Assembly (NCBI RefSeq): GCF_004361855.1
Contig: NZ_SNWQ01000002.1
Location: 558,001 to 622,000, forward strand
Source of the DNA: Kribbella caucasensis
GTDB lineage: Bacteria; Actinomycetota; Actinomycetes; Propionibacteriales; Kribbellaceae
Length of the DNA stretch: 64,000 nt
Reading direction: 5' to 3'
Shown here one piece after another: positions 53,453 through 63,419 of this stretch. The notes below the pieces were generated by a model. It was not told the origin of the DNA. It ran no database searches and worked only from the letters and a program-made list of their open reading frames with translations. Every line of letters starts with the position of its first letter. Position 1 is the first letter of the stretch. Made by a program: the position numbers and the translations under genes.

Positions 53453-55174
53453 TTATGGGCGGGCGTTGGTGGCAACCATTCTGACCAAGGTGTCGGGTGG
53501 GACGATCTTGACGTGTGGGGCGAGGCCGTTGACCACGGTCATCACGCTGTCGACGGACTTGCTCCAGGCGTGCCAGAGGACGACCGAGTAGCCGGCGGTG
53601 GAGGACGGGTTGCGGGTGGCGCTGTTGAGTTCGGCGATGACGCTGGTCTCGTCGGCGCCGGGCAGTCCGTCCCAGAGCATCGTGCGCGCGGAGATCACCG
53701 GCTTGCCTTCGAACCAGACCACTTGGCCCTTGTGCGTGTCGTAGCGGGAGTACTCGAGATAGATCAGCCCGTCGATCTGCGGGCGCTTCAAGTACGACGA
53801 CCACAGGCGCGTGTTCGGGAACGAATCGAAGTCGATGATCTGCACAACCGAGAGGTCGGATCGCTCCATCGCCTGGGCCAGGGATGAAGTGTGCTTCTCC
53901 AGGGCGCTCGCCGGATAGCGGCTCGGGTACATGTACCCACCACCTGATGGGCCGACGACCCACCTGTCCTTCACTGACTGGTCGTAGTACCAACGCATCA
54001 CCGACGGCGCGAGATCGATCAGCGACGGCGAGATCCCCCACCCGAGATCGACCTGTCCCCGCAACGGGCTCCCGAACCACCGGCGATCAGTCACGAAGTC
54101 GCCGAGCATCCACTGGATGTTGTCCCCGTCGGTGATCAGGAAGGTCACATAATGCGCATCCGGATCGGGCTTCGGCGCTGCTTCTGGGGCCCCACCCCCA
54201 CCCCCTCCACCGTTTGTGACCGTGCCGGCGGCTCTCGGCCCGTGGGCAGGGTCGTAGAGCCGACCGCGTTGGGTCAGCCGGTCTTCGCTTACGCCGGACA
54301 GCACGGACAGGTTGCGGGCGTGGTCGGCGGGGATCGCCTTGACGCCGGCGGTCGAGTTCGTGCCGATGAAGGCATCCTCGCCGTCGGACGCGTCGCCCCA
54401 GCCGATCACGGTCGCGTCGTCGTCCAGGGCGCCGACCACGTCCGCGCGGAACTTCGAGTTGCCGTCGAAGAACGTGAACGCGCCTGCCATCGCCGCGTAG
54501 TCGCGAAGCCGTTCGGGCCAATCTCCTCTCTGCTCGATCGCCACGTCGTGCCGGAGCCGGGACCAGTAGTTGTCCCGGACCCAGCGGTCGTCCTTGTCCC
54601 GGACGTCCAGGACCTTGCGCAGGCCGCGCCGGATCGCGGTCGCTTCCAGGGACTCCTCGATCGCCACCGCACCAGTCAGGCCGGAGAGAGTGGTTGCGAC
54701 GTTGACCGATGGAGTGCCCTGTCGAAAGAGAAGATATCCGTCCACCTGTGCTCGCCAGACGGTTTTCCACAGGTCGCCGGGTTGGGTGCGGACGCCGTAC
54801 CGCTTGATCAGGTCGTCGAGCCAGATGTGGTACCCGAGGGAGGGGATATCGAGGTAGATGCCTTCGCTGCTGCGGCGGGCGAGGAGGCCTTGCAAGGTGG
54901 TCGCGAGGGTGCGCTCCGCGGGGGAGAGCGAGTTCTCGTCGAAGACGTTGAGGATCCGCGGCCGGACACCCTTGGGGTAGGCGGTGGGGGCCGGCGTCGT
55001 ACCGGGTGAGCCGCCGGCAGCGGTCGAGGGGCCGGCTGCGAAGGCGTTGGAGCTGAGGGCGTTGGGGCCGAGGGCGCCGAGGCTCGCGCCGAGACCGGCG
55101 GTGAAGCCGAGGCCTAGAGCGCGGCGGCGGGTCAGGGCGAGGCGGCGGGGGCGGTGGGGGTGTCGATCGGACAT
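53453..55174 (-). CDS. GxGYxYP domain putative glycoside hydrolase, Tat-exported
   Basis: A 573-residue secreted protein. The N-terminal twin-arginine signal LTRRRALGLGFTAGLGASLG (about residues 14-33) ends near an Ala-rich cleavage region. The name-giving motif GGGYMYPSRYP lies near residues 410-420. The N-terminal half contains GIYLDIPSLGYHIWLDDLIKRYG-like barrel strands (about 109-130). A run of seven glycines followed by APEAAPKP (about 327-341) forms a flexible linker before DAHYVTFLITDGDNIQW, a conserved catalytic-barrel strand. Its position beside a sugar ABC importer supports carbohydrate processing outside the membrane. No activity has been seen in the sequence itself. Confidence 0.87.
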   Translation of the reverse strand: MSDRHPHRPRRLALTRRRALGLGFTAGLGASLGALGPNALSSNAFAAGPSTAAGGSPGTTPAPTAYPKGVRPRILNVFDENSLSPAERTLATTLQGLLARRSSEGIYLDIPSLGYHIWLDDLIKRYGVRTQPGDLWKTVWRAQVDGYLLFRQGTPSVNVATTLSGLTGAVAIEESLEATAIRRGLRKVLDVRDKDDRWVRDNYWSRLRHDVAIEQRGDWPERLRDYAAMAGAFTFFDGNSKFRADVVGALDDDATVIGWGDASDGEDAFIGTNSTAGVKAIPADHARNLSVLSGVSEDRLTQRGRLYDPAHGPRAAGTVTNGGGGGGGAPEAAPKPDPDAHYVTFLITDGDNIQWMLGDFVTDRRWFGSPLRGQVDLGWGISPSLIDLAPSVMRWYYDQSVKDRWVVGPSGGGYMYPSRYPASALEKHTSSLAQAMERSDLSVVQIIDFDSFPNTRLWSSYLKRPQIDGLIYLEYSRYDTHKGQVVWFEGKPVISARTMLWDGLPGADETSVIAELNSATRNPSSTAGYSVVLWHAWSKSVDSVMTVVNGLAPHVKIVPPDTLVRMVATNARP

Positions 55175-55292
55175 GTAGTGCCTCCCAGGGCGGCGGGGGG
55201 TGAGCTGTCCTACGTTGTCAACCGGCCGTGACGATGCCACAGCCGCGCACAGCGGACAAGACCTCAGTCCGAAGAAGACCGCACGATTGCTG

Positions 55293-55910
55293 TCAGGGAG
55301 TCGGGGGGAGGCCGTGGGTGGCTAGGAGGGTGCGGAGGGCGGGGATGCCTTCGTCCAGGTCGTACTGCGCGGCCTGAAGGCCGACGGCGCGGGCGCCTTC
55401 GATGTTGGCGGCCTTGTCGTCGATGAAGAGCACCGACGACGCGGGTTTGTCGAGCGCGGTCAGGATCGACTTGAAGTACGCCGTGTCCGGCTTCGCCACG
55501 CCCAGATCGCATGAGTAGAACGTCTGGTCGAACCAGTCGCGGTAGCCTCGCTCGTCCTGCATGATCGCTCGCCGGTACGCGTGCTGGTTGGTCGCGAGAT
55601 GGCAACCGATACCGGCGGCGCGGAGTTCGGCGATGATCGCGACGACCGCCGGCTCGGCCTCGAACCGGTGCCACAGGTCCAGCACCGTCTCCATCGGAGC
55701 GGTCGACTCCCAGCGAGCCAGCACATCGGCCACGGCGACGCGGAAGTCGCCCTTGCCGGAAAGCCCCGGCACCTCCGACTCCATCAGATCGAGCACGAAC
55801 TCCTCGGCCGACTGATCAGGGCGGACGAAAGACTCCAAAGTGGTTCGCCAGTCCACGGTCGGACGCTGGATCACGCCGTCGGCGTCGAAGAGCACGGCCT
55901 CGATGGTCAT
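55293..55910 (-). CDS. HAD-IA family hydrolase
   Basis: A 205-residue HAD protein. Motif I is AVLFDADGVIQRP (about residues 4-16, nucleophile Asp8). Motif II is LATNQ (about 103-107), motif III the Lys in LGVAKPDTAYF (about 136-146), and motif IV VLFIDDKAANIEGARAVG (about 160-177). ATG 55910 is preceded by GGGGG at suitable spacing. It precedes the GxGYxYP gene on the same strand with 118 bp between them. It is divergent from the sugar ABC operon, and could dephosphorylate a sugar phosphate. Confidence 0.9.
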   Translation of the reverse strand: MTIEAVLFDADGVIQRPTVDWRTTLESFVRPDQSAEEFVLDLMESEVPGLSGKGDFRVAVADVLARWESTAPMETVLDLWHRFEAEPAVVAIIAELRAAGIGCHLATNQHAYRRAIMQDERGYRDWFDQTFYSCDLGVAKPDTAYFKSILTALDKPASSVLFIDDKAANIEGARAVGLQAAQYDLDEGIPALRTLLATHGLPPTP

Positions 55911-56053
55911 GCCCCCATCCAATCAGGCGCCGGTAACCAGTCGCCGGGCCACATTCAACCCGCGGACTTTCTTTACGGCAAAGGAAAAGTCTTGATCCCG
56001 CACGATGACTACAGTCCGTCCTGCGTCGATGGACACAGTGACACAACGGACCC

Positions 56054-56084
56054 TTGACCGGTTCAGTCGGTATGCGCTTACCTT
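56054..56084 (+). promoter_or_regulatory. Candidate promoter of the sugar ABC operon
   Basis: TTGACC (56054-56059) and TACCTT (56079-56084) are spaced 19 bp within the 271-bp divergent region. Upstream, GACTTTCTTT and AAAGGAAAAGTC form an imperfect inverted repeat (about 55966-55992). GCGAACACCCC is directly repeated at about 56137-56158. No LacI or ROK gene is adjacent to explain regulation. Confidence 0.4.
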
Positions 56085-56181
56085 GGGCCTGGCTCCAACA
56101 TTTGTGGACAGCTTCTAGCGGAAACGAACACTCACAGCGAACACCCCGCGAACACCCCGGAGAAAGACCCAGGTGAGGCAC

Positions 56182-57468
56182 ATGACTGTGACAAGACGGA
56201 AGTTCCTGGCGATCGGGGCCGGCGGGGCCGCGGCCGCCGCGGGTCTCACCGGGTGCGGTGGGTCGCGAAGTTCGCTCGGCGGTCCGGACGAGCTCAGCAT
56301 GTGGACCTGGGTCGGCTCGGTCAACGACACCCTGATCGGTCAGGCCGAGAAGGCGATCCCGGGCGCGGACACCATGCGCCTGTCGATGACCCGGATCGGC
56401 ACCGGCTACAAGACCAAGCTGCTGACCGCGCTGGCCGGCAAGTCGCTGGTCCCCGACATCGTCGCGATGAACGACGACGTCGCCACCTACTTCCCGAACG
56501 CGGACCAGTTCCACGACCTGCGCGACCTCGGTGCCGAACAGCTCGCCGGCGACTACCTGCCGTGGAAGTGGCGGCTCGGCGTCACCCCGGAGAACCGGAT
56601 GATCGCGTTCCCGATGGACACTGGCCCGACCGCGCTGTTCTACCGCTACGACGTCTTCCAGAAGGCTGGCGTAGAGATCGAACCGGACGACGTCGCCGCC
56701 GCCGCGCCCGACTGGGACACCTACATCCAGCTCGGCAAGAAGATCAAGCAGGCCGTCCCCGGATCGGTGATCACCGACAACATCTCCGGCGTCTACCAGT
56801 CGGCGCTGGCCCAGCAGACCAAGCGGTACATGACCAAAGAGGGCCAGTACATCGGCGACCAGGACCACGTCCGCCAAGTCTGGGAGCTCGCCGTCCGGAT
56901 CGTGAAGGAAGGACTGTCGGCCAACGCCCAGTCCGGTACGACGGACGTCAACGCGGTGGTCACGAACGGCAAACTCGTCGCCTACAACTCCGCGGTCTGG
57001 TGGGCGCAGCTCGGGCCGAAGAACGCCGCTCCGGACACCAAGGGCAAGTGGCGGGTCTGCCCGGCTCCCGGTGGCGCCGGCAACCGCGGCGGTTCGTTCC
57101 TCGCGATCACGAAGTACTGCAAGGATCCCGAGGCCGCCTTCAAGTTCATCACCTGGCTCGAATCGGCCAAGAACCAGGCCGAGGCCTTCCTCGACCCGGT
57201 GCTCTTCCCGTCCACGCCGGCCAGCTACACAGACGAACGGATGACCGCCCCGGACCCGTTCTTCGGCGGTCAGCGCATCGTCGACGTGTTCGCCGCGTCC
57301 GCGAAGAAGTACCCGGGCGCCTACTTCAGCCCGTTCGACACGATGATCCAGACCCCGATCACGGCCGAACTGGTCAACGTCGAGGTCGGCAGCAAGTCGT
57401 CCGACCAGGCCTGGAAGGACGCTCAGACCCAGATCGAGCGCGAACTCACCAGGGCGGGGGCGATCTGA
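56182..57468 (+). CDS. Sugar ABC transporter substrate-binding lipoprotein
   Basis: A 428-residue type-2 periplasmic-binding-fold protein. The N-terminus TRRKFLAIGAGGAAAAAGLTGC combines a twin-arginine motif (RRKFL, residues 4-8) with a lipobox ending at Cys24 and is cited here only by its parts. The mature protein has typical sugar-binding features such as DIVAMNDDVATYF (about 93-105) and MDTGPTALFYRYDVF (about 147-161). ATG 56182 follows AGGTGAGG. It supplies substrate to the two permeases downstream. No ATPase gene is present, so a shared MsiK-like ATPase is likely. Confidence 0.92.
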   Translation: MTVTRRKFLAIGAGGAAAAAGLTGCGGSRSSLGGPDELSMWTWVGSVNDTLIGQAEKAIPGADTMRLSMTRIGTGYKTKLLTALAGKSLVPDIVAMNDDVATYFPNADQFHDLRDLGAEQLAGDYLPWKWRLGVTPENRMIAFPMDTGPTALFYRYDVFQKAGVEIEPDDVAAAAPDWDTYIQLGKKIKQAVPGSVITDNISGVYQSALAQQTKRYMTKEGQYIGDQDHVRQVWELAVRIVKEGLSANAQSGTTDVNAVVTNGKLVAYNSAVWWAQLGPKNAAPDTKGKWRVCPAPGGAGNRGGSFLAITKYCKDPEAAFKFITWLESAKNQAEAFLDPVLFPSTPASYTDERMTAPDPFFGGQRIVDVFAASAKKYPGAYFSPFDTMIQTPITAELVNVEVGSKSSDQAWKDAQTQIERELTRAGAI

Positions 57469-57469
57469 G

Positions 57470-58471
57470 ATGGCTGTCACCACCGAGAAGGTCGACGTAC
57501 CGGCGGTCAGCACCCCGAAGCATGCCGGCGGCAACAAGCGGCCGAACAAGTACCGCAGCGCGCTGCCGCAGTACGTCGCGATCTCGCCGTTCTTCATCCT
57601 GTTCGCGATCTTCGGCGCGTTCCCGGTCTTCTTCTCGATCTGGTTGTCGTTCCACTCCTGGGACGGCATCGGCGCGATGAAATGGGTTGGGCTGGAGCAG
57701 TACAACTACCTGCTCGGCGACCCGAAGTTCTGGACCGCGATCAGCAACACCCTGGTCATCTGGGTGCTGTCCACCGTGCCGATGCTGCTACTGGCCCTGG
57801 TGATCGCGAACGCGCTGCACAACGCGACCCGGTTCCGCAGCTTCTACCGGATCGCCTACTTCATCCCCAATGTCACCTCCGTGGTCGCGGTGACGATGGT
57901 GTTCGGCTCGATCTTCAGCAACAACTTCGGCCTGCTGAACGCGTTCCTGCAGTCGATCGGGCTGTCCCAGATCGAATGGCTCAGCCAGCCGTGGGGGATC
58001 AAGATCGCGATCGCCACCATCGTCACCTGGCGCTGGGTCGGCTACAACGCGATCATCTTCCTGGCCGGCCTGCAGGCGATCCCGTCCGACGTCTACGAGG
58101 CCGCCAAGGTCGACGGCGCCTCGCCGCGGCAGACGTTCTGGCGGGTCACCGTACCGCTGCTGCGCCCGGTGATCCTGTTCACCGCGGTCACCTCGACGAT
58201 CGGCGGCCTGCAGATCTTCACCGAGTCCCAGGTGCTGCTCGGCGACACCGGCGGCCCGGGCGGCGCCGGTACGACGATCGTGTCGTTCCTGTACGAGAAC
58301 GCCTTCGTGAAGAACCAGTTCGGGTACGGCGCCGCGATCGGCTGGGCGCTGTTCATCCTGATCGTGCTGTTCTCCATCATCAACTGGCGCCTGATCGGCG
58401 GCGACGAATCCGAACGACTGACCAGCCGGCTCCGTCGGCGGACCCGGAAGGAGCAGACCGATGCGCACTGA
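57470..58471 (+). CDS. Sugar ABC transporter permease (MalF/UgpA type)
   Basis: A 333-residue permease with six TM helices after a hydrophilic N-terminus of about 35 residues. The EAA loop is YEAAKVDGASPRQTFWRVT (about residues 209-227), which docks the ATPase. It begins 1 bp after the binding-protein stop and overlaps the next permease by 11 bp. The C-terminus is rich in Arg. Substrate specificity cannot be derived. Confidence 0.94.
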   Translation: MAVTTEKVDVPAVSTPKHAGGNKRPNKYRSALPQYVAISPFFILFAIFGAFPVFFSIWLSFHSWDGIGAMKWVGLEQYNYLLGDPKFWTAISNTLVIWVLSTVPMLLLALVIANALHNATRFRSFYRIAYFIPNVTSVVAVTMVFGSIFSNNFGLLNAFLQSIGLSQIEWLSQPWGIKIAIATIVTWRWVGYNAIIFLAGLQAIPSDVYEAAKVDGASPRQTFWRVTVPLLRPVILFTAVTSTIGGLQIFTESQVLLGDTGGPGGAGTTIVSFLYENAFVKNQFGYGAAIGWALFILIVLFSIINWRLIGGDESERLTSRLRRRTRKEQTDAH

Positions 58472-59288
58472 CCGGATCCGCGACCTCGTCAGCCACGTGG
58501 TGCTGATGTTCGGCGTCGCGCTGTCGATCTTCCCGTTCTACTGGATGCTGGTGATGGCCTCGAACACCACGCCGGACATCTTCACCTACCCGCCGAAACT
58601 GCTGATCGGCTCGCACCTGTTCGAGAACATGGGCAAGGTGCTGGACAACATCGACTTCTTCGGCTCGATGCTGGTCACCGTGATCGCCTCACTCGGCGTC
58701 ACCGTGCTGGTGCTGTTCTTCGACTCGCTCGCCGCGTTCGCGTTCGCGAAGTACGAGTTCCCCGGCCGGAACTGGCTCTTCGGGTTGCTGCTGGCAACCT
58801 TCATGATCCCGGCCCAGCTGGCCCTGGTGCCGCAGTTCGTCACCCTCGCCGAGTTCGGCTGGATCGGATCGCTGAAGGCGCTGATCATCCCAGGCGCGGC
58901 GAACGCGTTCGGCATCTTCTGGATGCGCCAGTACGCCCGCGGCGCCATCCCCGACGAGCTGATCGCGGCCGCCAAGGTCGACGGCGCGAGCTTCTTCCGC
59001 CAGTACCTGACCGTCGGCCTGCCGGTACTGCGGCCCGGGCTGGCGTTCCTCGGCATCTTCACCTTCATCAACGTCTGGAACGACTACCTCTGGCCGCTGA
59101 TCGTGATGACCGACCCGAACAAGCTTCCACTCCAGGTCGCCCTGCAACAGCTGAACGGTGTGTACGGAACCGACTACAGCATGGTGATGGCGGGCGCCCT
59201 GATGAGCGTGATCCCCTTGATCGGTGTCTTCATCATCGGCGGCCGGCACTTCATCGCCGACATCGCCGCCGGCGCCGTGAAGTCCTGA
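58461..59288 (+). CDS. Sugar ABC transporter permease (MalG/UgpE type)
   Basis: A 275-residue permease with six TM helices and the EAA loop DELIAAAKVDGASFFRQYLT (about residues 164-183). WNDYLWPLIVM in the last third matches the MalG group. ATG 58461 lies inside the end of the preceding permease gene, so they are translationally coupled. It forms the heterodimeric channel with the MalF-type partner. Confidence 0.94.
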   Translation: MRTDRIRDLVSHVVLMFGVALSIFPFYWMLVMASNTTPDIFTYPPKLLIGSHLFENMGKVLDNIDFFGSMLVTVIASLGVTVLVLFFDSLAAFAFAKYEFPGRNWLFGLLLATFMIPAQLALVPQFVTLAEFGWIGSLKALIIPGAANAFGIFWMRQYARGAIPDELIAAAKVDGASFFRQYLTVGLPVLRPGLAFLGIFTFINVWNDYLWPLIVMTDPNKLPLQVALQQLNGVYGTDYSMVMAGALMSVIPLIGVFIIGGRHFIADIAAGAVKS

Positions 59289-59321
59289 TCCTGATCGCAC
59301 CACCCGACGAGGGGACCCTCT

Positions 59322-61304
<1,983 letters not shown>

Positions 61305-61310
61305 TCTTTG

Positions 61311-61353
61311 GACCGGTTCGGCCTCACCTTGTGCGGGTGAGGCCGAATTGGTC
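61311..61353 (+). terminator. Terminator of the sugar operon
   Basis: A 12-bp stem (61317-61328 TTCGGCCTCACC with 61336-61347) is extended by GACC/GGTC at 61311-61314 and 61350-61353. The right arm abuts the rpmB -35 box. Confidence 0.75.
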
Positions 61354-61377
61354 GGGGGTCGGAGCCCTGTGTAACAT
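61348..61377 (+). promoter_or_regulatory. rpmB promoter
   Basis: TTGGTC (61348-61353) and TAACAT (61372-61377) are spaced 18 bp. The expected start near 61384 gives a leader of about 30 nt ending in GGAG before ATG 61414. Confidence 0.6.
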
Positions 61378-61413
61378 GGTCTGTCGGTGTCACGACCCTG
61401 AACACGGAGAATC

Positions 61414-61635
61414 ATGTCTAAGAAGTGCGAAGTTTGCGGCAAGCAGCCGCAGTTCGGCAACAGCGTTGCGCGACTCGGTAAGGGCGCGATGATCCGTCGG
61501 GTCAAGGCTCGTACCGCGCGCCGGTTCAACCCGAACATCCAGCCGGTCCGCGCCATCATCAAGGGCACGCCGACCAAGCTGAAGGTCTGCACCTCCTGCA
61601 TCAAGGCAGGCAAGGTCCAGCGAGTCGTCGGCTAG
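61414..61635 (+). CDS. rpmB: 50S ribosomal protein L28
   Basis: A 73-residue ribosomal protein. It retains the zinc-binding type cysteines, with CEVCG (residues 5-9) and CTSC (about 60-63), and the basic body RRVKARTARRFNPNIQ. Actinobacteria often carry both zinc and zinc-independent paralogues; this is the zinc-containing (C+) form, which is typically the main copy in zinc-replete cells. It is a single-gene unit between two strong hairpins. Confidence 0.96.
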   Translation: MSKKCEVCGKQPQFGNSVARLGKGAMIRRVKARTARRFNPNIQPVRAIIKGTPTKLKVCTSCIKAGKVQRVVG

Positions 61636-61678
61636 TACTTCCGGCCGGCCACCCCGGCCGGACCTCCGTACAGGGCTT

Positions 61679-61715
61679 CGACCAGGCGCCCGGGAACCTC
61701 CCGGGCGCCTGGTCG
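61679..61715 (+). terminator. Terminator after rpmB
   Basis: A perfect 17-bp stem (61679-61695 and 61699-61715, arm CGACCAGGCGCCCGGGA) closes a 3-nt ACC loop. It is one of the strongest hairpins in the window. The 346-bp gap after rpmB otherwise holds C-rich degenerate repeats (about 61730-61818) and the nested inverted repeat described next. Confidence 0.85.
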
Positions 61716-61818
61716 CGTATACCCACAGCTCCACTGCCCCGGCACCCTGCCCCGCCACCCCGCCCCGGCACACCCTGCCCCGCCACCGGACCCGCCACCG
61801 CCACCGGACCCCGCCCCC

Positions 61819-61915
61819 GGCGAATCTCGGAGGCTAACCTCTCCGCTGAATGGTTAGCCCACCGAAATGCCGAGGGGCAACCATTCACCTCGGAGGTTAG
61901 CCTCCGAGATTCGCC
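61819..61915. repeat. 97-bp nested inverted repeat of unknown function
   Basis: The outer arms, 61819-61841 and 61893-61915, are perfectly complementary over 23 bp (left arm begins GGCGAATCTCGG). Inside them TGAATGGTT (61847-61855) pairs with 61879-61887, extended by GCCC/GGGC-type pairing. The string GGTTAGCC or its complement recurs three times. No coding frame uses it. It lies between the rpmB terminator and the convergent end of the methyltransferase gene. Confidence 0.9.
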
Positions 61916-61981
61916 TGGGGTGGTCGGCGGTTCGCCGGGGTGTGGGGGACCCGGCTGGGGATGGCCGTGCGGGGGACTCGG

Positions 61982-63226
61982 CTAGGGGAGGTGGGCGATT
62001 ACGGTTAGTTCGCGGCGGTTGTGGTGGAGTTGGCGGGCGTGGAGTACGGCGTACTCCTTGGCCAGCAGTTCGATGCCGCGGCGGGCCGAGTCGAGAGGAT
62101 TGCGGCCGCCGCCTTTGAGGGTGACAATCGCGAGGGCGCCGCGGCGGAGGTGGGGGACGGCGTCGAGCATCACCCGGGCGCTCATCACCTGATCCATCCG
62201 CATGTCATTGACCACGACGTCGAACCGCACCCGGTTGTCGTGGAAGAACCGGCCGGCCGTCGTCGGTACGTGGTGGATCCCGCGGTCGCCGGCGAGGCGC
62301 GCGTCGAGGGCACCGGGGTCGACCGACCAGACCTCCTGCCCGTACTCCCGCAGGATCCTGGTCCACCCGCCCGGACTCGCGCCCAGGTCCAGTGCCTTTC
62401 CACCGGGCGCGAGGAACCCACCGGTTGACGGGCGTTCACCGGGTCCGCCGGGCGAGAGGCGCCCGCCGGGTGAGTGGAGCGCACCGGGTGAGGACGGTCC
62501 GCCAGGCGAGGGGCGCCAACCGGCGGACGGGAGCTCACCGCGAGAGGGGACCCCACCGGGTGAGGAATGTCCGCCGGGCGAGGGGACCCCACCGGGGGGC
62601 GGGTCGCCGGGAGTGGGGTGTCCGGCGGGGGAGTGGGGTTCGCCCGGGGTGAGGGCTAGGTGGAAGGTTTGGATTGCTTCCTCGAGCTTGAACTCCGAGC
62701 GGGAGACTCGGTCGTCCGAGCGGGCGAGGCGCATTCGGCCGCCGGGCCAGTCGGAGAGGCTGTAGTCGAGCAGGTTCACGCCGAGGATGACGGTTTTGCG
62801 GGAGATGAAGCAGGACACGACGACGTCTTGACCTGACCGGGTGACCTCGACGCCGCGCTCGCCGAGTGCGTCGGCCAGCAGGTGGTAGAAGGATCCGCCG
62901 GTCCCGGCGCCGTCGGTCCACGTCTGCACCGCTAGCGCGTTCGGGTGTCGTGGGAGCTCGGCCAGTACAAGGTCGGCCAGTTCGTGCGCGGGCGGGATGT
63001 CGTCCGGCGGGAAGGTCGCGATCTCCTGGGTCAGGTGCCGGACGAACATGATCCGGCCGACGTCGCATGCCTTCGCGAGTTCGACGATCGGGGGAGCGTC
63101 GGCCACGATCCGGCCGAGGTCGCCGCTGACTCGCTCGATCCCTAGGTCGCGGCCGAACTCCTCCCGCAGTTCCCGGACCGCCAGGTTGTAGCTGTCGGTC
63201 GCCACCGAGAAGAGCAAAGGAAGCAC
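61982..63226 (-). CDS. RlmM/RrmJ-like 2'-O-methyltransferase with collagen-like insert
   Basis: A 414-residue protein with a THUMP-like N-terminal region and a C-terminal RrmJ/FtsJ methyltransferase. The K-D-K-E catalytic tetrad is visible: Lys180 (SRSEFKLEEA), Asp341 (VVVNDMRMD), Lys371 (VTLKGGG) and Glu406 (NRRELTVI). SAM motif I is LDLGASPGGW (279-288). Between Lys180 and motif I lies an insert of about 84 residues (193-276) of Pro-Gly-Gly-rich repeats. It probably methylates a ribose in 23S rRNA, by family resemblance. GTG 63226 has no ribosome-binding site but TACCAT ends 5 nt upstream, so it may be leaderless. Confidence 0.82.
   Translation of the reverse strand: MLPLLFSVATDSYNLAVRELREEFGRDLGIERVSGDLGRIVADAPPIVELAKACDVGRIMFVRHLTQEIATFPPDDIPPAHELADLVLAELPRHPNALAVQTWTDGAGTGGSFYHLLADALGERGVEVTRSGQDVVVSCFISRKTVILGVNLLDYSLSDWPGGRMRLARSDDRVSRSEFKLEEAIQTFHLALTPGEPHSPAGHPTPGDPPPGGVPSPGGHSSPGGVPSRGELPSAGWRPSPGGPSSPGALHSPGGRLSPGGPGERPSTGGFLAPGGKALDLGASPGGWTRILREYGQEVWSVDPGALDARLAGDRGIHHVPTTAGRFFHDNRVRFDVVVNDMRMDQVMSARVMLDAVPHLRRGALAIVTLKGGGRNPLDSARRGIELLAKEYAVLHARQLHHNRRELTVIAHLP
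62399..62650 (-). repeat. Pro-Gly-rich coding minisatellite inside the methyltransferase gene
   Basis: About 250 bp of degenerate 9- to 12-bp units based on SPGG, TPG and PSPGG codons encode residues 193-276. The frame stays open throughout. The repeat composition contrasts with the flanking catalytic sequence. Confidence 0.85.
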
Positions 63227-63241
63227 AGCACATGGTAGGGC

Positions 63242-63375
63242 GGGAGGCGAAATCCCCGGCGCGCGCCTCGCCCCCTCCGCGCCGCGCGCCTCGCGCCTCG
63301 CGCCCCTCCGCCCTCCGCACCTCCGCCCTCGCGCCCCTCCGCGTCTCGCGCCCGCGCGCCCTCCGGGGGGTGCGA
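63242..63375. repeat. Low-complexity C/G-rich tract between divergent genes
   Basis: Degenerate CGCGCCTCGCGCCCCTCCGC-like units fill the gap between the methyltransferase gene and the divergent ChrB-like gene. No gene or clear promoter element is seen inside; the likely -10 boxes lie at its edges. Confidence 0.7.
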
Positions 63376-63419
63376 GACCCAGGTAGCTCTCGAAAGTAAC
63401 GCGGGATACATTGGGGCAT

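Noticed and set aside
61819..61915. Second rpmB terminator
   Set aside because: A complete 17-bp terminator hairpin already lies at 61679-61715. The element is longer, symmetric and has no U-tract, so I list it separately.
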